This document shows, piece by piece, positions 1 through 8,804 of a stretch of 64,000 nt of DNA. The notes under the pieces were generated by a model, which did no database searches, was not told where the DNA came from, and saw nothing but the letters and a program-made list of their open reading frames with translations. The stretch is from contig CAKQKE010000011.1 in NCBI GenBank assembly GCA_934247935.1, forward strand, positions 1-64,000, read 5' to 3'. This stretch comes from an uncultured Clostridia bacterium. Its GTDB lineage: Bacteria; Bacillota; Clostridia; Christensenellales; Borkfalkiaceae. Each line of letters begins with the position of its first letter. The stretch's first letter is position 1. The position numbers and the translations under genes were made by a program.

Positions 1-43
1 TAGATTATTCGCTGAACAAATTTTCAAAGGATAAGTACATAAA

Positions 44-1492
44 ATGAAAGCAAAAGAATTAACGGCGAGCAAGTCAAACGGACGTATATATACACCTGAC
101 TATATTGTAGACAATATACTTGATTTATCCGGATATACTCAAAATAACCTTATTCGCAAACACGTAATTGATAACAGTTGTGGGGACGGTGCATTTTTGA
201 CAAAAATTGTAGACCGTTATTGCAAACAAGCACAAATAAAAAAATATAATTCCGCAGAATTAAAACGAGAGTTAGAAACATATATCCACGGCATTGAAAT
301 AGACTCTGTGGAATGTGAAAAATGTATCAAAAACGTAACGGCTGTTGCAATGCAATATGGCATTGAAAATGTCCGCTGGGATATACAATGCGAAAACACT
401 TTGACCGTAAAACGTTTCAATGGGAAAATGGATTTTGTTGTTGGAAATCCGCCATATGTTCGGGTACATAATTTGGATGAATCACTTGATTTGACAAAGA
501 CATTTTCGTTTGCACAAGACGGTATGACTGATTTATACATCGTTTTCTACGAAATCGGACTAAAAATGTTGAACGAAAACGGCGTTTTGGGTTATATCAC
601 TCCAAGTTCTTATTTTAACAGCCTTGCCGGCAGTTATATGAGAAAAACATTTGTCAGTGAAAATCTTGTCGATATAATCGTTGACTTAAAGCATTTTCAG
701 GCATTTAATGCTACTACCTATACCGAAATAACTATTCTCAAAAAAGGCCGCACAAATAATACGATAGAATACTATCAGTTTGATGAAAAAAATCACATTC
801 CGTATTATGTCGAAACGCTATCGTCAGACGATTTCTATATATCTGGAAATTTCTACTTTGCAACAAAAAATGATTTAGCCTTGCTGAAAAAAGTATTTTT
901 CAATTTAGGACATTGCGATGTTGAAGTAAAAAACGGATATGCAACTTTATGTGACAGCGTATTTATTGGAGATTTTGCTTTTTCTTCCGACTATGTTATT
1001 CCGGTTGTAAAAGCGTCTCGCGGAGAGTTTAAGAAAATTATCTATCCATACGATAAAAACGGGAAATTGATATCTGGAGATAAATTGAAAAGCGATACTG
1101 CTCTATATGAATACTTGTCGGCAAATAAACATTTATTGCTCAATCGCAGTTCGGAAAAGAAAGATGATACGTATTGGTATGCTTTTGGAAGAAGTCAGGC
1201 AATTAACGATACATATAAAGATAAAATTGCAATAAATACCCTTTTGCGGACGTCGGCAGACTTAAAGATTGTAAATGCACCTGCCGGAACGGGCGTATAT
1301 AGTGGATTATATATCACGTCGGATAGTATTGATGTAAACATTATCAAAAAGTGTTTATCAAGTGTGGAGTTTACAACCTATATTTCTTTATTAGGTAAGT
1401 ACAAAAGCGGCGGATATTATACCTTTTCGTCAAAAGATATAAAAGCATATTTGGACTATAAATTAGCATACGACGGAGGAATGTTTCAATGA
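44..1492 (+). CDS. Type II N6-adenine DNA methyltransferase
   Basis: Predicted to methylate adenine in a specific DNA site using S-adenosylmethionine, protecting the host from the partner nuclease encoded next. The N-terminal half has the amino-methyltransferase fold: a motif I-like stretch DNSCGDGAFL near residues 44-53 for SAM binding, and the catalytic NPPYV motif at about residue 135. The C-terminal half should be the target-recognition region. The 482-aa length fits a stand-alone Eco57I/TaqI-class enzyme. An AAAGGA site precedes the ATG. Its stop overlaps the next start by four bases (ATGA), so the two are probably translationally coupled. Family assignment is firm; the recognition site cannot be read. 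Confidence 0.88.
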   Translation: MKAKELTASKSNGRIYTPDYIVDNILDLSGYTQNNLIRKHVIDNSCGDGAFLTKIVDRYCKQAQIKKYNSAELKRELETYIHGIEIDSVECEKCIKNVTAVAMQYGIENVRWDIQCENTLTVKRFNGKMDFVVGNPPYVRVHNLDESLDLTKTFSFAQDGMTDLYIVFYEIGLKMLNENGVLGYITPSSYFNSLAGSYMRKTFVSENLVDIIVDLKHFQAFNATTYTEITILKKGRTNNTIEYYQFDEKNHIPYYVETLSSDDFYISGNFYFATKNDLALLKKVFFNLGHCDVEVKNGYATLCDSVFIGDFAFSSDYVIPVVKASRGEFKKIIYPYDKNGKLISGDKLKSDTALYEYLSANKHLLLNRSSEKKDDTYWYAFGRSQAINDTYKDKIAINTLLRTSADLKIVNAPAGTGVYSGLYITSDSIDVNIIKKCLSSVEFTTYISLLGKYKSGGYYTFSSKDIKAYLDYKLAYDGGMFQ

Positions 1493-2223
1493 TGACAAAT
1501 GATGATTTTTTAAGAGTGATTAAGGAGTCGTTCGCTAAGTATTTAGCCGTTGGCACTTCGAGAAGTACGGCTAAACTTAAAACTTTACACGGGCATATAG
1601 CATCAGATTTGGAAGAATTGCTCGGTGCAGGCTTTTCTATACAGTCACAAGGTTATGGCAACGATAAAGAAGGTAGTATCGGCGGACGGTATTACCCTAA
1701 AAACGTTGATATTACAATTTTGAAAAACAATAAACCGGTTGCCGGATATGCTGTTAAATTTGTAATGAGAAATTACTCTCAAAATAGCAATAATTATTTT
1801 GAAAATATGCTTGGCGAAACGGCAAATATACGTGCTAATTCAATTCCCTATTTTCAAGTGTTTATTATCTTTGAGAAGGTTCCGTATTATGAAAATGGCG
1901 GTAAATTCAAAAAATACGATGTTATTTCAACGCACAATCTGGACAAGTACTTGGAATTATCAAAAGACGACCCGAGCGTTTTCTTTCATACACCCGATAA
2001 AACGCTTGTTGTTCTCATAAAACTTAAAGAAAAAGCATTGAACTATTATTTTGAAAATTCGACGGATTATGCAGAGTATTACAGAAGTGTGTTGAACGAC
2101 GACGATTTAATGAGTTACTCTACTAAAATCAATGACCCGTTTAATGACAGCGTAATTTATAATGATTATGAAGATTTTATCAATCGTACATACCACATTA
2201 TTATGGGGAGATTGAAAAAATAA
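1489..2223 (+). CDS. Putative type II restriction endonuclease, partner of the methyltransferase
   Basis: A 244-aa protein whose start overlaps the methyltransferase stop, the usual layout of a restriction-modification pair. I do not recognise its exact family. A PD-(D/E)XK-like core may lie at Asp74 (KNVDIT) followed by a hydrophobic strand ending in AVK with Lys90; the residue two before the lysine is Ala, not Glu, so the catalytic triad is incomplete or rearranged. The following segment (ETANIRANSIPYFQVFII) has a helix-strand pattern typical of such folds. The function rests mainly on position and this weak motif. An intrinsic terminator closes the operon. Confidence 0.6.
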   Translation: MMTNDDFLRVIKESFAKYLAVGTSRSTAKLKTLHGHIASDLEELLGAGFSIQSQGYGNDKEGSIGGRYYPKNVDITILKNNKPVAGYAVKFVMRNYSQNSNNYFENMLGETANIRANSIPYFQVFIIFEKVPYYENGGKFKKYDVISTHNLDKYLELSKDDPSVFFHTPDKTLVVLIKLKEKALNYYFENSTDYAEYYRSVLNDDDLMSYSTKINDPFNDSVIYNDYEDFINRTYHIIMGRLKK

Positions 2224-2241
2224 TATAAAAACAACATAAAA

Positions 2242-2274
2242 TAGACGGACAAATTTTAGTGATTTATCCGTCTA
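2242..2274. terminator. Bidirectional intrinsic terminator
   Basis: Perfect 8-bp stem TAGACGGA / TCCGTCTA with a 17-base loop, followed by AATTTTT on the plus strand, between two convergent genes. Confidence 0.75.
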
Positions 2275-2284
2275 AATTTTTGTA

Positions 2285-2908
2285 TTAAAGGCTGTTAGTA
2301 GCAAGCGCATATTTTCTTTGCAGGCTCATTCTTCTGCGCCAAATCGTCGTGCGGTTTACGTTCAAAAGACGTGTTACTTCGAGATAAGTAAGTCCTGCCA
2401 TATAAGCACATAACGTTTCGTATTCCGCAGCGGTAAGTTTCATCTTTGATATAAGCCCGTCAACGGCGGTATAATCGTTTTTCTGCTCGTCGTCGAGTGT
2501 TTTTGCAGGCTCGCTCGTAATACGCTCGTCAAGGCTTATTGTGTTTGATAAATGGCGTGTGTATTGCTTTTGCAAATAATTGTCGGCGCAACGATAACAA
2601 GCACTTTTAATAGTTACAACCTTTCCGTATTTTGTTGTATAGTCGTCACCGAGTTTCTCACCTATATGTTGGCAAAGAAACAGCATTGCCTCTTGCGCAA
2701 TTTCGTATGCGTTTGAAAACGGCGAATAATCGTCTTTTGAGCGGTTCATATCTCGCAATAGTCCTTTGTATAGATAGTGCAAATCCTTGCCCGAACGGAC
2801 GATTACCGTTTTGATACAGGTCAAGGCAATAACTTCACCCATTTCCTGTATGTTTCCTGCCGAGATAACTACGTCGTTATCTAAAATACCTTTGTTTACT
2901 TCTTTCAT
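2285..2908 (-). CDS. Sigma-70-like / HTH regulatory protein of mobile-element type
   Basis: A 207-aa protein with the layout of small sigma-factor-like proteins found on Bacillota mobile elements. The N-terminal two thirds is helical (AYEIAQEAMLFL near 67-78, resembling region 2). The last 60 residues form a region-4-like helix-turn-helix (AAEYETLCAYMAG then LTYLEVTRLLNVNRTTIWRR). It probably acts in the cytoplasm as a transcription regulator. It lies antisense to, and between, the restriction-modification pair and the TIGR04141-like gene, with a long inverted repeat directly upstream. Its target is unknown and no recombinase or conjugation gene is visible nearby. Confidence 0.6.
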   Translation of the reverse strand: MKEVNKGILDNDVVISAGNIQEMGEVIALTCIKTVIVRSGKDLHYLYKGLLRDMNRSKDDYSPFSNAYEIAQEAMLFLCQHIGEKLGDDYTTKYGKVVTIKSACYRCADNYLQKQYTRHLSNTISLDERITSEPAKTLDDEQKNDYTAVDGLISKMKLTAAEYETLCAYMAGLTYLEVTRLLNVNRTTIWRRRMSLQRKYALATNSL

Positions 2909-2930
2909 TGTATTTTACCTCCGATTTACT

Positions 2931-3120
2931 TCGCCTTTCGGCGAAAACGGGGGTAGCACCGTGAAAAGTCGCAATTACAATGTGAGTTAAAGTCGCAATG
3001 ACGGAAGTCAACGACCAGCAAAAAATTTTACATTATCATTGGTAATTTCAATGTTCTAAGTAAAAATTTTTGCCGTTGACTTACGCTTTTCACTGTGCTA
3101 CAAACGCAGACGAAAGGCGA
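2931..3120. repeat. 190-bp imperfect inverted repeat (MITE-like or large hairpin)
   Basis: The outer arms TCGCCTTTCG (2931-2940) and CGAAAGGCGA (3111-3120) match perfectly. Further matching blocks follow inward: 2953-2969 with 3084-3101, 3004-3013 with 3074-3083, and 3018-3031 with 3060-3073. The left arm carries about 34 extra unpaired bases. It fills the divergent gap between the regulator gene and the 3286 gene. It has no coding capacity. Confidence 0.75.
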
Positions 3121-3196
3121 TAAATCGGACGGCAAGCTAAAAAGATATCTAAACACATGCCTAATAAAAGTAAAAACAAGATATAGTGTGTGCAAC

Positions 3197-3225
3197 TTGA
3201 CTTTTTACGCTAAATGTTGTATATT
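3197..3225 (+). promoter_or_regulatory. Sigma-A promoter for the TIGR04141-like gene
   Basis: -35 TTGACT (3197-3202), 17-base spacer, -10 TATATT (3220-3225), about 60 bases before the start codon and just outside the inverted repeat. Confidence 0.65.
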
Positions 3226-3285
3226 ATTGTAAACATTTGTGATTTGTCAAATGCATAAAAATATATGATTTTGCAAGAGGGAAAA

Positions 3286-5055
3286 ATGGTAGTTAATTCC
3301 GAAACTCAGTATAGTATTTATAAAATCAATTTTGAAGCAGTAGAAAATACATTTAGTAACGTTTCTCACGGTTCAAATAATACGGAATATGCAGAAAACA
3401 TAATCGACGTATTGATTAATAGCACAACAAAAATTATTAAGGATAAACCGAAATCTCTAATATGCGCTATTTCGTATCAAGGGTTAAAAGGTGTTATTTT
3501 CAAAACGACGCATTATCCCTCATGGGGTGATGTTGCCAATCAAATAATCAGCAATAATGAAACACAACCTCAAAAAATTGATGAAAATTTTTTAACAAAC
3601 ACAAATGTATCTTATGTCTATTTTTATTTATGTGACGATAAGGTTTTTGCCGTTACTGGCGGATATGGGAGTAACTACATTTCCAAATTTACTGAAAAAA
3701 ATTTTGGGCTGTATCTTCTTCCGAAAATTATAAATAAAGACAATTCTGTAATTAAATCTATTTTGCAGAATAATTTACTTGGAAACCAGACAGCCTCACA
3801 AAGAACCAATAAAAATTCAACAAGCATACAAAGTGAGCAAGATATGAGCAGTATCTTCCGTCAATTATCAATTGAAGCTACTCGTGATATTGCAGAAAAC
3901 CTTGGAATTACATTCAACGAAGAAGAATCTCAAAATAAAAAGATAAATATTGTTAATAAAGATTCTATAGTGATTCATCGCTCTATTTCAATAGCAGAAT
4001 TAAAGCAAGTAATTAACAGAATCTGTGATGTTGAAAAAATGACAGATAATTTTGCACTTAATTATCTTGTTCTTGCTCGTAAAAAAGGTTTAAAAAACAA
4101 CGAATTATATGAAGAGTTAATTCAAACACTGGTTGATGGAAAGTTTAATCATTTTATGCTTACTGGTGACGACTATACAGCATTTTTAACTTGTGCAAAT
4201 AAATACATAATTAGAGATGAACAAACGAATGAAATCCTAATCGAAAGCGAAGATGCTATTACTTTTTTAGACATTATTGCTTTACTTATAAATAAAAATA
4301 AGTCCACATTCAAAAAAATGCTTAAGAATTGGACAATTTCAACTTTAGACAATGCTGGAAATTTTATTCTATTCCCAATTCAAATTTTTGATGCTATACA
4401 AGGCTTTGTCGAGTTTGGCGAGAAAAAACAACCATGTTATTTGTTTAATGGACAGTGGTATGTCTTTGATTCAAAATTTAGCGATATTTTAGATGCCGAG
4501 TTTAAAGAGATATTCAATCAACAATCGAACAGACGCAATACTTATACTTCCCTCTTCGGTCTAATTAGAAATTGTTCTACAGAAGATGACTATAATAAAG
4601 CATTAAAAGATGAAGGAAAGTATATTGTGGCGCACACCGCACTGATTAACAATGTAGAGATTGCGGACATAATAATTTTTAGCGATGATCAAATTTTCTT
4701 GATGCACAACAAAGACTCGTTTAATGGAACGGGAGCAAGAGATGTATCTAATCAAATCATTACATCTGCATCTTATCTTCAACAAATGCTTGCATCTGCA
4801 AACAGAGATGATTTTTTAGAAAAATATTATGCGACAATTGCAGCAAAATACAACAATGGCATAAAAATACCTGTAGATAAAGCCGAATTTAAAAAACATT
4901 TTCAAGGAAGTCATAAAATTCATTATTTAATCGGCTATCTAAAAGGCTATGACGAAAATAGTCGTTCTACATATGCAAAATACCTGACCGTAGAGGTGAT
5001 TAAAAAGTTATTAGATAAAGGATTCGATTGTACACCGTTGCTTATCAGCAACTAA
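3286..5055 (+). CDS. TIGR04141/DUF6119-like sporadically distributed protein
   Basis: A 589-aa cytoplasmic protein resembling the 'sporadically distributed' TIGR04141 (DUF6119) family, which is patchily distributed and often sits with restriction-modification genes. Supporting segments are the hydrophobic stretch ending VFAVTGGYGSNYI (about 120-133), FGLYLLPKI, GNQTASQRTNKN (about 164-175), and a C-terminal segment IADIIIF...FLMHNKDSFNG followed by a conserved-looking NQIITSASYL. No signal peptide or membrane segment is seen. I placed the start at the ATG at 3286 because AGAGGG lies five bases before it; an in-frame ATG at 3265 would add seven residues. Its biochemical activity is unknown. 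A defence role is inferred from the neighbours. Confidence 0.65.
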   Translation: MVVNSETQYSIYKINFEAVENTFSNVSHGSNNTEYAENIIDVLINSTTKIIKDKPKSLICAISYQGLKGVIFKTTHYPSWGDVANQIISNNETQPQKIDENFLTNTNVSYVYFYLCDDKVFAVTGGYGSNYISKFTEKNFGLYLLPKIINKDNSVIKSILQNNLLGNQTASQRTNKNSTSIQSEQDMSSIFRQLSIEATRDIAENLGITFNEEESQNKKINIVNKDSIVIHRSISIAELKQVINRICDVEKMTDNFALNYLVLARKKGLKNNELYEELIQTLVDGKFNHFMLTGDDYTAFLTCANKYIIRDEQTNEILIESEDAITFLDIIALLINKNKSTFKKMLKNWTISTLDNAGNFILFPIQIFDAIQGFVEFGEKKQPCYLFNGQWYVFDSKFSDILDAEFKEIFNQQSNRRNTYTSLFGLIRNCSTEDDYNKALKDEGKYIVAHTALINNVEIADIIIFSDDQIFLMHNKDSFNGTGARDVSNQIITSASYLQQMLASANRDDFLEKYYATIAAKYNNGIKIPVDKAEFKKHFQGSHKIHYLIGYLKGYDENSRSTYAKYLTVEVIKKLLDKGFDCTPLLISN

Positions 5056-5112
5056 CTATCTAATTTATTCCCACCCTACGATTAGTCCAAAATAATCTCT
5101 TGTAAAAAACAA

Positions 5113-5143
5113 AACGAACTCAAGATTTTCTCTCGGGTTCGTT
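5113..5143 (-). terminator. Intrinsic terminator of tRNA-Leu
   Basis: AACGAAC (5113-5119) pairs with GTTCGTT (5137-5143). On the minus strand the stem is followed by a T-rich run, just past the encoded CCA end of the tRNA. Confidence 0.6.
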
Positions 5144-5154
5144 TTATTCTTGTT

Positions 5155-5237
5155 TGGTGCGGATAACAGGACTCGAACCTGCACGGGTGACCAATGGATC
5201 CTAAATCCATCGTGTCTGCCAATTCCACCATATCCGC
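5155..5237 (-). tRNA. tRNA-Leu (anticodon TAG)
   Basis: On the minus strand the acceptor GCGGATA pairs with TATCCGC, followed by discriminator A and an encoded CCA. The seven-base anticodon loop TTTAGGA gives UAG (leucine, CUA codons), with a variable arm as expected for a class II tRNA and T-arm GGTTCGAGTCC. Its 3' end faces the accessory genes at 1-5055, the side where integrative elements usually insert. Confidence 0.95.
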
Positions 5238-5251
5238 TTTTATAAAAACCA

Positions 5252-5285
5252 CCGTGTTTACGCAATACGTATTGCGTAAACACGG
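5252..5285. repeat. Dispersed ACGT-centred palindrome, copy 1
   Basis: A perfect 34-bp palindrome: CCGTGTTTACGCAATAC followed by its exact complement GTATTGCGTAAACACGG. Best-conserved member of a family found about ten times in this window. It lies between tRNA-Leu and the PfkB gene. Confidence 0.85.
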
Positions 5286-5425
5286 ATTTTTTCGTTTTCT
5301 GCTATAATATTACAAATTGAAACCAATTAATTATTTGCGTCGACGCAACATTTAAATAATGTTATATATTTGCCGTCAATCAAAAATACCGACATAAAAA
5401 GAAAATCACACTCTACGCTTTGCCG

Positions 5426-6352
5426 TCACATAATTTCTTCTACGGTAAGTTTGTCGTAAATTTCTTCAAATTTATCTCTGTAAAACAAGTTTGTGCCGGG
5501 CGTTGTCACCGCAGCCGTACCCGCCGCCACCGCACACCTTAAAATTTCGTCTTTGCTTGCTCCGTGCTCTATCATGGCGCAAGCCGCCGCCACCATGCAA
5601 TCGCCCGCGCCCACGGTTGAATTTACCGCTACGTTCGCGCTTTTGCAATAATAACTTTTACTTCCGTCGGTAAGTATCGCACCGCGTTTACCGAGAGATA
5701 ATAGCACGTTTTCCGCGCCTTTGTCAATTAAATTATAACAACCGTTTATCATATCGCCGATTGTTTTGTATTGTTTCATCGTTACTTCTTCAAATTCTCT
5801 TAAATTAGGTTTTGCAAGGTACACGCCCTCGTTTAAAGCAAGCAGCAACCTATCCCCCGTAATGTCTACTACTTTTTTCACCTTTTTGGGAATAACTCTG
5901 CACAATTTCGCGTAATAATCGTCTTCGACGCCTTGCGGCAACGAACCGCTCATCACCGCTATAGAGCAGTCTTTAGAGACGTTTTTTACAAGGTCTATAA
6001 GTTCGGCTTGCTTGTCCGCCTTTACAAACTCGCCCTTGTCGTTTATTTCCGTCATCATCGAGCGTTTGTCGATTATTTTATAATTCTCTCTTACGCTGCC
6101 TTTATTCCACACAAAGGTGTTTTTGATTCCTTCTCTGTCGAGAGTATGCACGAATTGCCGCCCGTTTTCTTCAAACATAAACCCCGTCGCGAGACAATCG
6201 CACGACAATCTCGAAAGCGCAAGCGCAACGTTCATCGCTTTACCCGAATAAGTGGTGATTTTGTTTTCTATCCTATTCATCTGCCCTACGTTAAGCGTTT
6301 GCAATTCAATGGTACAATCGAGACTGGGGTTGGGACAAATCGTTAAAATCAT
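5426..6352 (-). CDS. PfkB-family sugar kinase (1-phosphofructokinase / tagatose-6-phosphate kinase type)
   Basis: Predicted to phosphorylate a sugar phosphate with ATP in the cytoplasm; the N-terminus TICPNPSLDCTIEL is typical of the 1-phosphofructokinase/LacC branch. The glycine motif is SGKAMNVALALSRL near residue 34. The PfkB signature with the catalytic aspartate is VGAGDCMVAA near residue 250. I chose the ATG at 6352, 17 codons inside the longest frame, because AAGGAG stands just upstream and family members begin MILT(I/V). Length is 308 aa, normal. The gene follows the EF-G paralogue with a strong hairpin in between. The exact substrate is not resolved. Confidence 0.82.
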   Translation of the reverse strand: MILTICPNPSLDCTIELQTLNVGQMNRIENKITTYSGKAMNVALALSRLSCDCLATGFMFEENGRQFVHTLDREGIKNTFVWNKGSVRENYKIIDKRSMMTEINDKGEFVKADKQAELIDLVKNVSKDCSIAVMSGSLPQGVEDDYYAKLCRVIPKKVKKVVDITGDRLLLALNEGVYLAKPNLREFEEVTMKQYKTIGDMINGCYNLIDKGAENVLLSLGKRGAILTDGSKSYYCKSANVAVNSTVGAGDCMVAAACAMIEHGASKDEILRCAVAAGTAAVTTPGTNLFYRDKFEEIYDKLTVEEIM

Positions 6353-6373
6353 TGAAATTCTCCTTTTTACTTT

Positions 6374-6407
6374 ATCAATGACCGATGCAAACGCGTCGGT
6401 CATTGAT
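6374..6407. promoter_or_regulatory. Perfect intercistronic hairpin before the PfkB ribosome site
   Basis: Arms ATCAATGACCGA (6374-6385) and TCGGTCATTGAT (6396-6407) match perfectly around a 10-base loop. On the transcribed minus strand there is no T-run after the stem, only about 10 bases before AAGGAG, so it looks like an RNA-processing or translation-control element, or an operator, more than a standard terminator. Confidence 0.55.
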
Positions 6408-6419
6408 GAGTTGTTATAT

Positions 6420-8465
6420 TTACTTTTTGCTGTTTGCTACAATTTTTTCCTGAATATTGGCGGGCACTTCTTCATAACGCACGAATTGCACCGAATATTT
6501 ACCTCTGCCTTGAGTCATGCTTCTTAAATCGGTTGCATAACGCATTATTTCCGCTTGCGGCGCTTCAGCCGTAACGATTGCCTTTCCGTCAACGACGTCT
6601 GTGCCGATAATTCTGCCGCGGCGTTTGTTCATATCTCCCATCACGTCACCCATAAATCCTTCCGGTACGACGATTTCAAGTTGCATAATCGGCTCTAAAA
6701 TGCACGGCGAAGCGTTGGGAATACCCGCCTGATAAGCGAGTTTTGCCGCCGAAACGAATGCTATTTCCTTAGAATCTACGGGGTGATAACTTCCGTCGTA
6801 AACCGTACACTTGAGATTGACCATGGGATAACCGGCAAGCACGCCCTCTTTAGCCGCCTCTCTCAATCCCGAGTCTACCGCGGGAATAAAGTTATTGGGT
6901 ATCGCGCCGCCGACAACTTCGTCGACGAACTCGTAAACGCCGTCTTCCGCGCCCGGCTCGAACCTGACTTTACAATGTCCGTATTGACCTGCGCCGCCCG
7001 TTTGTTTTTTATGTTTTCCTTCCGCTTCCGCTCTCTTACGTATAGTTTCTCTATAAGCAACCTTGGGCGGATTCAACACCGCTTCGCAGCCGAACTTACT
7101 CTTGAGTTTTTTACAAATAAGCGCAAGTTGCATTTCTCCCACGCCCGAAAGCATCGTTTCGCCCGTTTCGGGGTTTTGCGAAACCTTAAACGAAATATCT
7201 TCGTCCATCAACTTTTTAAGTCCGTCGAAAAGTTTGTCTATATCTTCTTTTTTGTTTACCGAAATTGCCATCGAATAAACAAGCGCGGGTATTTCGACGG
7301 GTTTAAACGTAATAGCCGTGCCCTGACACAACACGTCACCCGTGGAAACGTTGTTGAGTTTTGCAAGCGCGCCCATATCGCCGGCGACTATTTCGTCGGC
7401 TTTGTCTTGTCTTCTGCCTCTTATAAAATACAACGCCGAAATCTTTTCCTGCGTGCCTTTAGTGGCGTTGTTAAGCGTCATATCCGGCTTTAAAGTACCG
7501 CTCATCACCTTGATGAAATTGAGTTTCCCGATAAACGGGTCAACCACCGTTTTGAACACTTTTACGATAACCGTATCGCCCGAATTGGGTCTGACGGTGA
7601 TTTTTTCGCCGCCCGGAGTAACGCCCGTTCTGCCGCCTCTGTCGATGGGGCTTGGCAGCGTTGAAATGATTTTATCCATCAGGTTGAGTACGCCGTGATT
7701 TTTAAGCGCGCTGCCGCCGAGTACGGTAATAGTCGAGCAACTGCCTATACCTATCTTGATTCCCTTTTCAATCTCTTCTCCCGTGAGCGGTGTACCCTCG
7801 AGGAACTTTTCAAGCAAGTCTTCGTCGTTTTCGGCAGCCGCCTCGGAAAGAGCCATGTGCGCTTCTTCGTAATCGTTTAATAAATTTGCCGGAATTTCGC
7901 TTTCGTTGTTTTCCCAGTCGCAACACACACCGTAAGCAACTTTGACAAATCCTTTCATTTTGTCGTCTATCATATTGGGAATAATCATCGGCGCGATTTT
8001 GTTGCCGTATTTTTCCTTGATCGCCGCAACCGTACGCAAATAATTGCTGTTGTCTTTATCGAGTCCGTTTATAAAAAGTATTGCGGGGATTTTTCTTAAA
8101 AAACAATAATCTATCGCCTTTTCCGTGCCGACGGTAAGCGTGCCGCTGCCGCCCGTGACGATAATGGCGCAATCCGCCGCGTCGAGCGCAAGATTCATTT
8201 CACATTCAAAATCAAAAAAGCCCGGCACGTCGATAACGTTGAATTTATAGCCCTTGTACGTTCCGTATGCCATCGAGAGACTTATTGACGATTTTCTCGC
8301 GATTTCTTCGGGGTCGTAGTCGGTTACGGTGTTTCCGTCGTCGACTTTACCCTGTCTGTCCGTAACTTGCATATTATATAAAATCGCTTCGGCAAGGGTA
8401 GTTTTACCCTCTCCGCTGTGTCCGATAAGTGCAACGTTTCTGATTTTGTCTGCTTGAATACTCAT
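6420..8465 (-). CDS. Elongation factor G-like GTPase (EF-G paralogue)
   Basis: A 681-aa translational GTPase with EF-G architecture: G domain (P-loop GHSGEGKTT about 15-23, DVPGFFDF as G3), domain II, then domains III-V ending in an EF-G C-terminal fold (LEPIMQLEIVVPE, RRGRIIGTD). The G4 motif reads NGLD where canonical EF-G has NKxD, and the T(R)GIT switch I is poorly conserved. This marks it as the divergent 'EF-G-like' paralogue of Bacillota and not the main EF-G. It has its own promoter and is probably cotranscribed with the PfkB gene. Its precise translation or recycling role is unknown. Confidence 0.85.
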   Translation of the reverse strand: MSIQADKIRNVALIGHSGEGKTTLAEAILYNMQVTDRQGKVDDGNTVTDYDPEEIARKSSISLSMAYGTYKGYKFNVIDVPGFFDFECEMNLALDAADCAIIVTGGSGTLTVGTEKAIDYCFLRKIPAILFINGLDKDNSNYLRTVAAIKEKYGNKIAPMIIPNMIDDKMKGFVKVAYGVCCDWENNESEIPANLLNDYEEAHMALSEAAAENDEDLLEKFLEGTPLTGEEIEKGIKIGIGSCSTITVLGGSALKNHGVLNLMDKIISTLPSPIDRGGRTGVTPGGEKITVRPNSGDTVIVKVFKTVVDPFIGKLNFIKVMSGTLKPDMTLNNATKGTQEKISALYFIRGRRQDKADEIVAGDMGALAKLNNVSTGDVLCQGTAITFKPVEIPALVYSMAISVNKKEDIDKLFDGLKKLMDEDISFKVSQNPETGETMLSGVGEMQLALICKKLKSKFGCEAVLNPPKVAYRETIRKRAEAEGKHKKQTGGAGQYGHCKVRFEPGAEDGVYEFVDEVVGGAIPNNFIPAVDSGLREAAKEGVLAGYPMVNLKCTVYDGSYHPVDSKEIAFVSAAKLAYQAGIPNASPCILEPIMQLEIVVPEGFMGDVMGDMNKRRGRIIGTDVVDGKAIVTAEAPQAEIMRYATDLRSMTQGRGKYSVQFVRYEEVPANIQEKIVANSKK

Positions 8466-8804
8466 TTTGTTTTTTCCATCCTTATAATATATTTGTCGGC
8501 ATGCCCGAAATATTTTGAAAAAGTGCCTGTTTTATAACCGATAACGGCATTAAAATCGCGGATTTTTCGCAAAAATGCGGAATACGTTTGCCCTACATAT
8601 TTATTATAATATGACAAAACTTTCTCTTCAATACCAAAAACGTTTTTTGTGCAAGTTGTATATTTATTTAGTGCGTTTTGACATATATTTAAACGCCAAA
8701 TTTAAACGGCAATTTTTTAATCGAACAATAAAACCGCCTTATTTTACAATTCTTTTACCGTTATTTTGTTATTCGGTCGGTTGCTCGGCTTACCACTCGC
8801 CCGA
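8466..8804. other. 339-bp intergenic region
   Basis: Holds the EF-G-like promoter. The rest is AT-rich with no open frame I trust. No clear terminator for the upstream MATE gene was found. Confidence 0.5.
8603..8631 (-). promoter_or_regulatory. Sigma-A promoter for the EF-G-like gene
   Basis: Minus strand: -35 TTGAAG (8626-8631), 17-base spacer, perfect -10 TATAAT (8603-8608). The leader would be about 130 bases. Confidence 0.7.

Noticed and set aside
6783..7493. 236-aa antisense frame inside the EF-G-like gene
   Set aside because: A shadow of a strongly coding opposite strand; His/Arg/Phe-rich with no domain pattern.
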